Assembly (NCBI GenBank): GCA_963721365.1
Contig: CAVRJE010000029.1
Coordinates: 1-64,000, forward strand
Origin: CAIQPS01 sp963721365
Lineage (GTDB): Bacteria; Actinomycetota; Thermoleophilia; RBG-16-64-13
Reading direction: 5' to 3'
DNA length: 64,000 nucleotides
The notes beneath the pieces are model-generated. The model worked only from the letters and a program-made list of their open reading frames with translations, searched no databases and had not been told where the DNA came from. Both the position numbers and the translations under genes were made by a program. Within the stretch, counting starts at the first letter, position 1. Each line of letters begins with the position of its first letter. Below are positions 17,283-26,346 of the stretch, piece after piece.

Positions 17283-18359
17283 ATGGGCGGCATGGCGGCC
17301 GGCCGCCTATCGCGTCCGGCTCGAACAGCCGGGGGGACGCCTCGAGCACACCGGGCTCGGCGCCCGACTTCTCGGCCCCGTTCTCCATCGGCCCGGTCCT
17401 CATCCCCAACCGGGTGGTGCTGGCGCCCATGGCCGGTCTCACCACCTCGGCCTACCGGCGGCATCTCAAGACGCACGGCGCCGGGCTGGTCACCACCGAG
17501 ATGGTGAGCGCCTACGGCCTGCTGCACGGCAACAGGCGCACGGAGGACTATCTACGCCTTGCCGAGGAGGAGCGCCCGGTCGCCGTCCAGCTCTTCGGCG
17601 ACACGCCCGACGTCATGGCTCATGCCGCCCGGCTGGTCCTCGCGCGGGATCCGGCGCGGGGTGAGGCCGTTCCCGACGTGCTCGACATCAATATGGGCTG
17701 CCCGGTCCGCAAGGTCATCCGTACGGGCGCAGGGTCGGCGCTGCTCGCCGATCCTGCCCGCGCTGTCGCCATTGCAGCCGCGGTGGTCAAGGTCGCCGCC
17801 GAGTCGGGCATACTCGGTGACGGTGAAGCTGCGCAGCGGAATGCAGGAGGGGGAAAGGAGCGCTGTCGACCTGGCGCCGCGGCTGGAGGAGGTTGGGGTG
17901 GCGGCGTTGGGGGTGCACCCCCGGGCAGCCAGTCAACACTACCGCGGGAGCGCCGATCATACGGTCACGGAGGCCGTGGTCCGGGCGGTCGGCATACCGG
18001 TCATCGCGTCGGGTGACGTCATGAGCGTGAGCGCCGCCAAGGCGATAATGGAAGGCACTGGGGCGGCTGCCGTCATGGTGGCCCGAGGAGCGGCGGGAGA
18101 CCCGTGGCTCCTCGGCTCGCTGCTCGCCGGGGAAAGCCGGCCCCGTCCGCCTCTTCCCGAGGTGGTGGGCGACCTGCGCCTCCTTCTAGCCGGGGTCATC
18201 GAAGAGATGGGGGAGAAGCGAGCGACCAAGTGGATGTGGAGGATCATCGGCTGGTACTTGCGGCCGTCGCGGGTCCCGGCTGCCGGTCATCGCCGGGCTT
18301 CGCTCGGCGCCGGATGGCTGGGCGCTCGACGCGGCGCTCGCCGCTCTGGCCCGGGATAA
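17283..18359 (+). CDS. tRNA dihydrouridine synthase (several frameshifts)
   Basis: FMN enzyme reducing uridines in tRNA. From 17,370 the protein reads FSIGPVLIPNRVVLAPMAGLT, then DINMGCPVRKV with the catalytic Cys, and after a one-base shift near 17,815 TVKLRSGMQ, VHPRAASQHYRG, VIASGDV and VARGAAGDPWL. A further shift near 18,280 is needed for the usual C-terminal end. No standard start is in frame near the 5' end, so another shift before 17,350 is likely; ATG 17283 or 17292 are candidates. Of the Dus family, this looks like the DusB type that often sits near lysS. Confidence 0.85.
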
Positions 18360-18387
18360 CTCCGCCAGGCTTACACGGCTAGGTGTG

Positions 18388-18416
18388 TTGACAAGTATGT
18401 GTCTGCACCATATAAT
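18388..18416 (+). promoter_or_regulatory. Perfect consensus sigma-70-type promoter upstream of greA
   Basis: TTGACA at 18388-18393 and TATAAT at 18411-18416 with an exact 17-base spacer. A start near 18,423 would leave a GC-rich leader of about 165 bases before greA. It overlaps the last codons a repaired dus gene might use. Such a perfect match is rare before ordinary genes in high-GC actinomycetes, so this may be a strong constitutive promoter for greA-lysS. Confidence 0.8.
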
Positions 18417-18589
18417 CCGCGCCCGCCTTGAAGGGCCGCTGAAGAACGAAGCCCCGGCCGCCAGAACGCGCTGGGGGGGCGATAGGGCGTCCTCGGTCGC
18501 GCCGATCGCGCTCCAACGGCGAGGCGTCACTCTTCAGCAGCCTGCGCAGGGGCACACACCGGCGCAGCAGATGTGGAAGGAAGGAACTA

Positions 18590-19069
18590 GTGTCTCGCAC
18601 GGAACTGATCCTTACTGAAGAAGGACTCAAGCAACTGCAGGACGAGGTCGCCCATCTCTCGACCGTCAAGCGCGAAGAGGTGGCCGAGCGCATCCGTCAG
18701 GCGCGCGATTTCGGGGACATCAGCGAGAACTCCGAATACGATGACGCCAAGAACGAGCAGGCCCTGCTCGAGCATCGCATCAGCGTTCTCCAGGAGAAAC
18801 TGCGTCGATCCCGCGTCATCAAAGACTCGGAGATCGATACCGACAAGGTGAGTGTGGGCAGCACCGTCACTCTCCGGGATAAGAAAGCCGGCGACATCCG
18901 CATCTACACCCTGGTCGGCTCGGCCGAAGCCGATCCGAAAAAAGCCAAGCTCTCCAACGAATCACCCGTGGGCCAGGCCATCATCGGCAAGAAGGTCGGC
19001 GACGTGGTGACCGTCTCGATCCCTGTCGGCGCCCTCCACCTCGAGATCCTGGCAATAGGGAAGATGTAG
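18590..19069 (+). CDS. greA: Transcription elongation factor GreA
   Basis: Rescues backtracked RNA polymerase by stimulating transcript cleavage. 159 residues: N-terminal coiled coil with the tip acidic pair in RDFGDISENSEYDDAK (residues 40-55), then the FKBP-like C-terminal domain ending SIPVGALHLEILAI. GTG start with AAGGA about 7 bases upstream. lysS follows after 3 bases, so they are one transcription unit. Confidence 0.97.
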   Translation: MSRTELILTEEGLKQLQDEVAHLSTVKREEVAERIRQARDFGDISENSEYDDAKNEQALLEHRISVLQEKLRRSRVIKDSEIDTDKVSVGSTVTLRDKKAGDIRIYTLVGSAEADPKKAKLSNESPVGQAIIGKKVGDVVTVSIPVGALHLEILAIGKM

Positions 19070-19072
19070 TCC

Positions 19073-20551
19073 GTGGACCTGCCGGAGTGGGAGCGGGACC
19101 GGCTGGCCAAGGCTGACCGTCTACGGCAGGCGGGCATCGAGCCGTACGCGCGGAGCTTCGAGGGCCGGACCCTGCTGGGCGAGATCACCGAACTGCATTC
19201 CGCGCTGGACCCGGGTCAGAAGGCCGAAGGCAGCCACTACCGCGTCGCCGGGCGGGTCATGGCCCGCAGAGAGCACGGCAAGGCTGTGTTCCTCACTCTG
19301 CGCGACGGCTGGGACGATCTGCAGGTGTACGGGAACGTGGACGCCCTGGGCGAGGAGTCCTTCGAGCGCCTGGGAGACCTCGATCTCGGCGACATCATCG
19401 GCGCCGAAGGGCACGTCTTCCGCACCCGGCGCGGCGAGCTCACCCTGTTCGCCGATTCCTGGACGCTACTCACCAAGTCGCTCCGCCCGCTTCCCGAGAA
19501 GTTCCACGGTTTGCAGGACCGGGAGACCAGGTATCGCCAGCGCTACGTGGACCTCATCGCCAACCCGGACGTCGCCTGGCAACTGCGGGCTCGCGGCAAG
19601 CTGGTGTCGTCCATGCGCCGGTACCTGGAGGGCCAGGGCTTCGTCGAAGTGGAGACGCCCATCTTGCAGCCGCTGGCCGGCGGCGCGCTGGCGCGCCCGT
19701 TCGTCACCCATCACAACGCGCTCGACTCCGACCTCTACCTGCGCATCGCTCCCGAGCTCTACCTCAAGCGCCTGCTTGTCGGGGGATTCGATCGCATTTT
19801 CGAGATAGGCAAGAACTTCCGGAACGAGGGTATCTCGCTGGTCCACAATCCCGAGTTCACGATGATGGAGCTGTATTGGGCGTACGTGGACTACAACGCC
19901 ATCATGGAGCTGGTGGAGAATATGATCGCGGCGCTTGCGGTGGACGTCATCGGCACCACCGAGATCGTGATGGGAGAGCATTCCATCGACCTGCGCCCGC
20001 CGTGGCCGCGGAGGACCATCGATTCGCTGCTCAGGGAGTACCTGGGCCTCTCGTTGTGGGAGATCCGGGACGACCCGCAGGCCGGAAAGCAGGCGCTGGT
20101 GGATCGCCGCGTCGAGGTGGAGAAGCGCGACACCTTCGCCACCCTCGTCGACAAGGCCCTCAAGCACACGGTGTGGCCCAGGCTCATGTCGCCGACGTTC
20201 GCTATCGACTATCCCCTGGAGCTCAGCCCGCTGGCGAAGATCCACCGGGACGATCCCCGGCTGGTAGAGCGGTTCCAGCCGATCATCGGGGGCAAGGAGA
20301 TGGGGAACGCCTTCTCCGAGCTCAACGACCCCATGGACCAGCGCGGGCGCTTCGAGGAGCAGGCCCGCAACAGGGCCGCCGGCGACGAAGAGGCGCACGT
20401 ATTGGACGAAGATTTCCTGCGCGCTCTGGAATACGGCATGCCGCCGGCAGGAGGGCTCGGCATCGGGATCGACCGGCTGGTGATGCTGCTCCTCGGGGTC
20501 GATTCGATCCGGGACGTCATCCTCTTCCCGCAACTGCGGCCCGAACACTAG
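19073..20551 (+). CDS. lysS: Lysyl-tRNA synthetase, class II
   Basis: 492 residues. The N-terminal anticodon-binding OB fold (YRVAGRVMARREHGKAVFLTLRD) is followed by class II motif 1 (GFVEVETPILQPLAGGA), motif 2 (FEIGKNFRNEGIS, HNPEFTMMELY) and motif 3 (GLGIGIDRLVMLLLG). Complete and uninterrupted. GTG start directly after greA. Confidence 0.97.
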   Translation: MDLPEWERDRLAKADRLRQAGIEPYARSFEGRTLLGEITELHSALDPGQKAEGSHYRVAGRVMARREHGKAVFLTLRDGWDDLQVYGNVDALGEESFERLGDLDLGDIIGAEGHVFRTRRGELTLFADSWTLLTKSLRPLPEKFHGLQDRETRYRQRYVDLIANPDVAWQLRARGKLVSSMRRYLEGQGFVEVETPILQPLAGGALARPFVTHHNALDSDLYLRIAPELYLKRLLVGGFDRIFEIGKNFRNEGISLVHNPEFTMMELYWAYVDYNAIMELVENMIAALAVDVIGTTEIVMGEHSIDLRPPWPRRTIDSLLREYLGLSLWEIRDDPQAGKQALVDRRVEVEKRDTFATLVDKALKHTVWPRLMSPTFAIDYPLELSPLAKIHRDDPRLVERFQPIIGGKEMGNAFSELNDPMDQRGRFEEQARNRAAGDEEAHVLDEDFLRALEYGMPPAGGLGIGIDRLVMLLLGVDSIRDVILFPQLRPEH

Positions 20552-20677
20552 GCCTCCGGAGGCGCCCCGGCGCAGGCCGGTGGCTGCCGCCAGAAAAGGC
20601 CGGTCGCAGCGCATTCCCGGGGAACTCCCAGGGGTATCCGGAGCGTCTCAAAGGCGTGCCCGCGAGGACTCGTATGC

Positions 20678-20683
20678 TACAAT
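20678..20683 (+). promoter_or_regulatory. Possible extended -10 element before mcsA
   Basis: TACAAT preceded by TATGC gives an extended -10 type sequence about 107 bases before mcsA in an otherwise GC-rich spacer of 238 bases. I see no good -35. A CtsR gene and obvious CtsR operator are absent. Confidence 0.3.
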
Positions 20684-20789
20684 TTCCGCAGTCAACGAAC
20701 GACGTTTCCCGGCGGAGTACGCGCCCAGTTCCCCGTACTTTTCCGCCGTTACGCAGCCGGTTCGACCGGCGCATCTATAGGAGGCTCGG

Positions 20790-21375
20790 GTGTTTGCAGA
20801 AGAATCGCCCGATTGGCACCTCGACCTAGGCGGCTCTGCCGATTGCGAGCTGTGTGGGGAGGAGCCGGCCACCATGCATCTGCTGAGAGTGGTGGACGGG
20901 ACGGTCAGTCATACGCACCTCTGCGCGCATTGTGCCGAAGGGGTGGCCGAGCAGACGGAGGGTCTGGCGCTGGTCCTTGCCGTGCCGTCCGTGTTTGCGC
21001 GGTCTTTCCAAGAAGTCTGCCGGCGACCAGGAAGAGGTGACCGAACCGTCCTCGGCGAGCCAGGAGGAGAGCTTCTGCGGGGTGTGCGGCACTACGTTGA
21101 GCGACCTCAAGGAATCGGGCATGGTCGGTTGCGCCAACTGCTACCGTGTCTTCGCGGATCATCTGGAAGCCACGGTCCGCCGCGAGGCGGAGCCGGTCGA
21201 GCATCTGGGCAAGGTGCCCATACGCGGGCCGGAGAGCGACAGTCTGCGGCACGAGATGATGAGGCTGGAGCGGATGCTGCGGGAACTCGTGGCGCACGAG
21301 CGCTTCGAGGAAGCGGCCGGCGTACGCGACAGGCTGGCCGAACTGGGACAGAGGCTTGGCGGAGTAGAGGTATGA
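20790..21375 (+). CDS. mcsA: McsA-like zinc-finger and UVR-motif protein (one frameshift)
   Basis: In Firmicutes McsA activates the arginine kinase McsB and helps mark proteins for ClpCP. Four CxxC pairs are visible (CELC at 19, CAHC, CGVC, CANC), then a C-terminal UVR motif (MMRLERMLRELVAHERFEEAAGVRDRL is the helical region, residues about 160-186). The frame changes by one base near 20,995, between the second and third Cys pairs. GTG start with GGAGG seven bases upstream. No ctsR gene precedes it, unlike the Bacillus operon. Confidence 0.85.
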
Positions 21376-21402
21376 GTAAGAGCGCTGCTCACCGCTTCGG
21401 CC

Positions 21403-22389
21403 ATGTCCCTCAGCCGTAACGAGGCAGGCAAACGTTTCTGCCACACCGAAGACGCGGGTGCCCTGGAAGAGCTTCGGGCGGAGGTGGTCGGCACGCTCGG
21501 GAGCGACCACTGGGAACGTCCCTGGCGCGTCTACGACCTCGAGGCCATGTCGCCGGTAGAGGTCGCCCACCTGGTGGAGCGCGGGCTCATGACGCCGGCG
21601 TTCTCCGAAGAAGCAGGCGAGGCCCGCGGTTTCGCCGTCTACGGCAACAACCAGGCTTCGCTCGAGATCAACGGGGTGGACCACTTCAACCTGATCGGAT
21701 TCAGGGAGGGCGACCAGTTGGAGTCGCTGTGGTCGCTCCTGAGCGTGCTCGACGACCGGCTCGAGGCCGTGGTGTCGTATGCGTTCGACCCCCGTTGGGG
21801 TTACCTCACGGCTTACCCTGGCAAAGCAGGCACCGGTCTGCGGGCCTATGCGACCCTGCACGTGCCGGCGCTCATGCTCACCGGCAAGCTGGCGGCCACC
21901 ACTCTGGAGTTGATCGGCCGGGGCCTTGGCATCGCTCCCCTGTGGGGCGGCGCGGGAGGCGTGGTGCAGATCTCCAACGTCGCGCGCCAGACAGGCCCGG
22001 AGAGCGACATAGTCGCTGAAGTGGAGAACATGTCGCGGGCGATCACCGAGAAGGAACGCTCTGTCAGGAAGATGCTCATGCGGGAGCATCCGGTGCAGGC
22101 CAGGGACCAGATAGGGCGCGCGCTGGGCGCGGCCCAACATGCCTGGATGATGACGTTCCAGGAGGCAGTCAACCTCATATCGGCCGGACAGGTCGGTCTG
22201 GAGCAGGGGTTGGTCGAGGCCCCCGGCTTGGCTGCAGAGTCGGCCTTCAGTCTGATGAGCAGGCTCCAGCCCGCTCATATCGTATTGGAGCACATGGAAG
22301 TAAAGACCGATTGTTTAGATAGCCCCGAGATCGACGAGATACGGGCCCGGGTCATGCGACAAGTGTTTGCAGGCTCGAGCGTCCGGTGA
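21403..22389 (+). CDS. mcsB: McsB-like protein, guanidino kinase fold with apparently lost active site
   Basis: 328 residues aligning along the length of protein arginine kinase McsB (for example YAFDPRWGYLTAYPGKAGTG and LRAYATLHVPALMLTGK, then QISN). Set against the Bacillus protein from memory, key residues differ: the ATP-binding SSRIRLARN region reads SAMSLSRNEA, the catalytic NEEDH segment reads NGVDH, the reactive Cys segment TSCP reads TAYP, and the C-terminal RDxRRA allosteric motif is not kept. It may be a pseudokinase working as an adaptor for ClpC. The start could be upstream of ATG 21403 only at non-standard codons, because a stop lies at 21373. Confidence 0.8.
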   Translation: MSLSRNEAGKRFCHTEDAGALEELRAEVVGTLGSDHWERPWRVYDLEAMSPVEVAHLVERGLMTPAFSEEAGEARGFAVYGNNQASLEINGVDHFNLIGFREGDQLESLWSLLSVLDDRLEAVVSYAFDPRWGYLTAYPGKAGTGLRAYATLHVPALMLTGKLAATTLELIGRGLGIAPLWGGAGGVVQISNVARQTGPESDIVAEVENMSRAITEKERSVRKMLMREHPVQARDQIGRALGAAQHAWMMTFQEAVNLISAGQVGLEQGLVEAPGLAAESAFSLMSRLQPAHIVLEHMEVKTDCLDSPEIDEIRARVMRQVFAGSSVR

Positions 22390-22404
22390 TAGGAGAAAGA
22401 AGTG

Positions 22405-24894
22405 ATGTTTGAGAGGTTCACAGAGAGGGCCCGCCAGGTGATAGTCCTGGCTCAAGAAGAGGCGCGCATGCTCCGCCACAACTACATCGGCACGGAGCAC
22501 CTCCTCCTCGGGCTGTTGCGCGAGGCCGACGGCGTGGCTGCGCGGGTGCTCGGTACCCTCGAGGTCAACCTGGAAGAGGTTCGCGGAGAAGTCACGCGCA
22601 TCGTGGGAGAGGGCGATCACGAGTCGCAGGGCCAGATCCCCTTCACCCCGCGGGCCAAGAAGGTCCTCGAGTTGGCGCTGCGCGAAGCGCTATCGCTCGG
22701 CCACAACTACATCGGCACGGAGCACATCCTCCTCGGCCTCATGCGGGAGAGCGAGGGTGTGGCGGCTCGTATTCTCAACGATCTGGATGTCGACGCCGAC
22801 CGGGCGCGCCAGGAAGTCATGAGGGTGTTGTCAGGCCCCAGCCGCCGGCCCTCACGGGGCACCGCCTCGCCCGAACCGGCCGAGAGCAAGGAGCGCAAGA
22901 GTTCCAAGGTGCTCGACCAGTTCGGCCGCAACCTGACCAAGTACGCCGAAGAAGACCGCCTCGATCCGGTTATCGGACGCGAGACCGAGATCCAGCGGGT
23001 CATGCAGATCCTGTCCCGCCGCACCAAGAACAACCCGGTACTCGTGGGCGAGCCGGGCGTCGGCAAGACCGCTGTGGTCGAGGGCCTGGCCCAGCGCATC
23101 GCCAAGAACGATGTGCCCGGCCTGCTCAAGGACAAGCAGATCTACACGCTCGACCTGGGCGCGTTGGTCGCCGGCTCTAAATACCGCGGTGAGTTCGAGG
23201 AGCGCCTCAAGAAGGTCATGAAGGAGATCAGCGAGAGAGGCGACATCATCCTCTTCATCGACGAGATCCATAACCTGGTGGGTGCCGGCGCGGCCGAGGG
23301 CGCCATCGACGCTGCCTCCATCCTCAAGCCGGCTCTGGCTCGAGGTGAGCTGCAGACCATCGGCGCTACGACCCTCGACGAGTACCGCAAGCACTTGTCC
23401 AAGGACGCCGCGCTCGAGCGTCGCTTCCAGCAGATCCTGGTGAAAGAGCCGAGCATCTTCGAGACGCGCAAGATCCTCGAGGGCCTGCGCGAGCGCTACG
23501 AGACTCATCACAGGGTGCGTATCACCGACGAGGCCCTCGAAGCCGCGGCTTATCTTGCCGACCGCTATATCAGCGACCGCTTCCTGCCCGACAAGGCCAT
23601 CGACCTGGTCGACGAAGCCGCTTCGCGCAAGCGCATCCAGAACATGTGCTCCTCCCCGGACCTCCGGGAAGTGGAGGACGCCATCCTCGAGGTGCGCCGC
23701 GACAAGGAAACGGCCATCGAGACCCAGGACTTCGAGAAAGCGGCCTCGCTCCGCGATCGCGAGCGCAAGCTGCTGAACCAGCGCCACGAGCTTGAAGAGA
23801 AGTGGCGGGAGTCCGACGAGGCGTCCGAGATCTCCATCGGTGAGGAGGAGATCGCCGAGGTGACGGCCATGTGGACCGGCATACCGGTGACCAAGCTGAC
23901 CGAAGCGGAAACGCACCGCCTGCTGCGGATGGAAGAAGCTCTCCACAAGCGCGTGGTGGGACAGGACGAACCGGTCAAGGCCGTGTCCCGCGCCATCCGG
24001 CGCTCGCGGGCCGGTCTGAAAGACCCGCACCGGCCGGCAGGCTCCTTCATCTTCCTGGGACCCTCCGGCGTGGGCAAGACGGAGCTGGCGCGCACCTTGG
24101 CCGAGTTCCTCTTCGGTGACGAGGCGGCGCTCATCCAGGTCGACATGTCCGAGTTCATGGAGAAGCACGCGGTCAGCCGCCTGGTGGGCTCCCCGCCCGG
24201 TTACGTGGGCTACGACGAAGGCGGACAGCTCACCGAGGCGGTCCGACGCCGTCCCTACTCGGTGGTCCTGCTCGACGAGATCGAGAAGGCCCATCCGGAC
24301 GTGTTCAACATCCTTCTCCAGATCCTGGAGGACGGCCGGCTGACCGACGCCCAGGGCAGGACCGTGGACTTCCGGAACGCCATCATCATCATGACCTCCA
24401 ACATCGGCGCGGCCACCATCTCCAAAGGGCAGGTGCTCGGCTTCGGCGAACCGGTGGCCGAGGGCGGCCTGGAATACGAAGAGATGAAGAGCCGGGTGAC
24501 CGGAGAGCTCAAGAAGATGTTCCGGCCCGAGTTCCTCAACCGGGTGGACGAGGTCATCGTCTTCCGGAAGCTCACCAGAGAAGAGATCTCCGATATCGTG
24601 CATCTGATGATGACGCGGGTCGAGGAGCAACTGAAAGACCGGGAGATCGGTCTGGCGCTCACCCCGGCTGCCAAGGAGCTGCTGGTGGACGTCGGCTTCG
24701 ACCCGACGATGGGGGCCCGCCCACTGCGGCGCGCCATCCAGCGCCACGTCGAAGACCTGCTCGCCGAAGAGGTGCTGTCCGGCAGGTTCCCGAGAGGGAG
24801 CACCGTGCTGCTCGAGCGTGAGGATGACCATCTGATCATCAGTGAGGTCATCCAGGGAGCGCCCGACATGCTTGTGGCCGAAGAGTCCAAGTAA
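22405..24894 (+). CDS. clpC: ClpC-type AAA+ unfoldase
   Basis: 829 residues from ATG 22405 (a GTG three bases earlier is possible). Two N-terminal Clp repeats (ARQVIVLAQEEA; YIGTEHLLLGLL and YIGTEHILLGLM), first AAA domain with Walker A GEPGVGKTA and Walker B ILFIDEIH, a middle domain containing a UVR-like segment (FEKAASLRDRERKL), second AAA domain with GPSGVGKTE and VVLLDEIEKAHPDV. Unfolds substrates for ClpP. Lies 15 bases after mcsB in the mcsA-mcsB-clpC-radA order of Gram-positives. Confidence 0.97.
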   Translation: MFERFTERARQVIVLAQEEARMLRHNYIGTEHLLLGLLREADGVAARVLGTLEVNLEEVRGEVTRIVGEGDHESQGQIPFTPRAKKVLELALREALSLGHNYIGTEHILLGLMRESEGVAARILNDLDVDADRARQEVMRVLSGPSRRPSRGTASPEPAESKERKSSKVLDQFGRNLTKYAEEDRLDPVIGRETEIQRVMQILSRRTKNNPVLVGEPGVGKTAVVEGLAQRIAKNDVPGLLKDKQIYTLDLGALVAGSKYRGEFEERLKKVMKEISERGDIILFIDEIHNLVGAGAAEGAIDAASILKPALARGELQTIGATTLDEYRKHLSKDAALERRFQQILVKEPSIFETRKILEGLRERYETHHRVRITDEALEAAAYLADRYISDRFLPDKAIDLVDEAASRKRIQNMCSSPDLREVEDAILEVRRDKETAIETQDFEKAASLRDRERKLLNQRHELEEKWRESDEASEISIGEEEIAEVTAMWTGIPVTKLTEAETHRLLRMEEALHKRVVGQDEPVKAVSRAIRRSRAGLKDPHRPAGSFIFLGPSGVGKTELARTLAEFLFGDEAALIQVDMSEFMEKHAVSRLVGSPPGYVGYDEGGQLTEAVRRRPYSVVLLDEIEKAHPDVFNILLQILEDGRLTDAQGRTVDFRNAIIIMTSNIGAATISKGQVLGFGEPVAEGGLEYEEMKSRVTGELKKMFRPEFLNRVDEVIVFRKLTREEISDIVHLMMTRVEEQLKDREIGLALTPAAKELLVDVGFDPTMGARPLRRAIQRHVEDLLAEEVLSGRFPRGSTVLLEREDDHLIISEVIQGAPDMLVAEESK

Positions 24895-24906
24895 GCGGAG
24901 CGGCCG

Positions 24907-26346
24907 GTGCCGAGGGGCGGCAAAAGGTCCTTCGTCTGCGGGGAGTGCGGATACGTCTCTCCCGGCTGGTTGGGACGCTGTCCGGGCTGCGCACAGTGGA
25001 ACACGATATGTGAAGAGACGGCCCCCGCGCCTGCTCCGCGCGGAGCGGGGTCTCGGGGCGCGGGCCCGCCTGTGGCGGCGCCCGCGCCCCTTCGTCTAGC
25101 CGACGTCGACTTCGGCGCCACCGACCGCATCGATACCGGTCTGCAGGAGTTCAACCGGGTGCTGGGCGGTGGCCTCGTCGCCGGCTCGGTCGTCCTGGTG
25201 GGCGGCGAGCCCGGGGTCGGCAAGAGCACCCTGCTGCTCCAGGCCCTTCTCGGCATGGAAGCCGCCGGCGTCTCCACCCTGCTCGTATCGGGCGAGGAGT
25301 CGGCCGCCCAGGTCAAACTCCGCAGCGTCCGTTTGGGCGGCGGCAAGAGCGGCCTGCGCCTTATCACCGAGACGCAGAGCGAGCAGGTGGCGGCCGCGCT
25401 CGAGCAGTTGCGGCCGGCGGCCTGCGTGGTCGATTCCGTGCAGACCCTCTGGTCGGCGGCCATCGGTTCCACTCCGGGCTCGGTCGCCCAGATCCGCGAG
25501 GTCACCTCCCAGCTTCTTCAGGTGGCCAAGGCTAACGGCACCGGCCTCATCCTGGTCGGGCACGTCACAAAGGACGGCGAGCTGGCCGGCCCCCGGGTGC
25601 TCGAGCACATGGTCGACGCCGTACTCTCGTTCGAGGGCGACCGGGCCCAGCCGTTCCGCATCCTGCGTGCGGTCAAGAACCGCTTCGGCTCCACCAACGA
25701 GGTGGGGGTGTTCCAGATGGCCGAGCAAGGGCTCGTCGAAGTCTCCGACCCGTCCTCGGTCTTCTTGGAAGAAGGCGACCTACGCTCCGGTTCGGTGGTG
25801 GTGCCGGTTTTGGAGGGCACGCGCTGCCTGCTTGCCGAGGTGCAGGCCCTCGTCGCGCCCAGCAACTTGGCCATGCCCCAGCGTGTCGCCCGGGGCGTGG
25901 ACCGCAACCGCTTGGCCATGATCGTGGCCGTTCTCAACCGCCGGGCACGGCTCCCGCTGTTCAAGTCAGACATTTTCGTTAACATAGCTGGTGGGCTTAT
26001 TCTGGAGGACCCGGCCGCGGATCTCGCGGTGGCTCTGGCGATAGCCTCCGCTTATGGCGATGGAGGCACCGGACCGGGCGTCGCGGCCTTCGGCGAGATC
26101 AGTCTCACCGGCAAGGTCCGATACGTCCTTCAGGGTGACAAGCGCATCCAGGAGCTGGCCCGGCGCGGGTTACCGCGCATCCTGGTGCCGAGCCGCAACG
26201 CGGAGGAGTTCGCCGGCGCCGCGCCGGCGGCGGCGGGGGTGAGCGTGGAGGCTGTGGCGGACATCGCGGAGGCGGTCCGGCGAGCGGCGGCGGGCGGGCA
26301 CGCGGCAACGGTCAGGCAAACGGCAGCGAGGAGCAGCAGTGGTTAA
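24907..26346 (+). CDS. radA: DNA repair protein RadA
   Basis: 479 residues. N-terminal zinc finger with Cys at 11, 14, 25 and 28, RecA-like ATPase with Walker A GGEPGVGKST, the RadA-specific KNRFGSTNEVGVF motif, and a C-terminal Lon-like domain (IFVNIAGGLILEDPAADLAVALA, GEISLTGKVR). Branch migration helicase in recombination. GTG start. Overlaps disA by 8 bases, as in many Gram-positive genomes. Confidence 0.96.
   Translation: MPRGGKRSFVCGECGYVSPGWLGRCPGCAQWNTICEETAPAPAPRGAGSRGAGPPVAAPAPLRLADVDFGATDRIDTGLQEFNRVLGGGLVAGSVVLVGGEPGVGKSTLLLQALLGMEAAGVSTLLVSGEESAAQVKLRSVRLGGGKSGLRLITETQSEQVAAALEQLRPAACVVDSVQTLWSAAIGSTPGSVAQIREVTSQLLQVAKANGTGLILVGHVTKDGELAGPRVLEHMVDAVLSFEGDRAQPFRILRAVKNRFGSTNEVGVFQMAEQGLVEVSDPSSVFLEEGDLRSGSVVVPVLEGTRCLLAEVQALVAPSNLAMPQRVARGVDRNRLAMIVAVLNRRARLPLFKSDIFVNIAGGLILEDPAADLAVALAIASAYGDGGTGPGVAAFGEISLTGKVRYVLQGDKRIQELARRGLPRILVPSRNAEEFAGAAPAAAGVSVEAVADIAEAVRRAAAGGHAATVRQTAARSSSG

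Noticed and set aside
18423..18589. T-box leader controlling lysS
   Set aside because: No T-box antiterminator sequence is visible and greA lies between.
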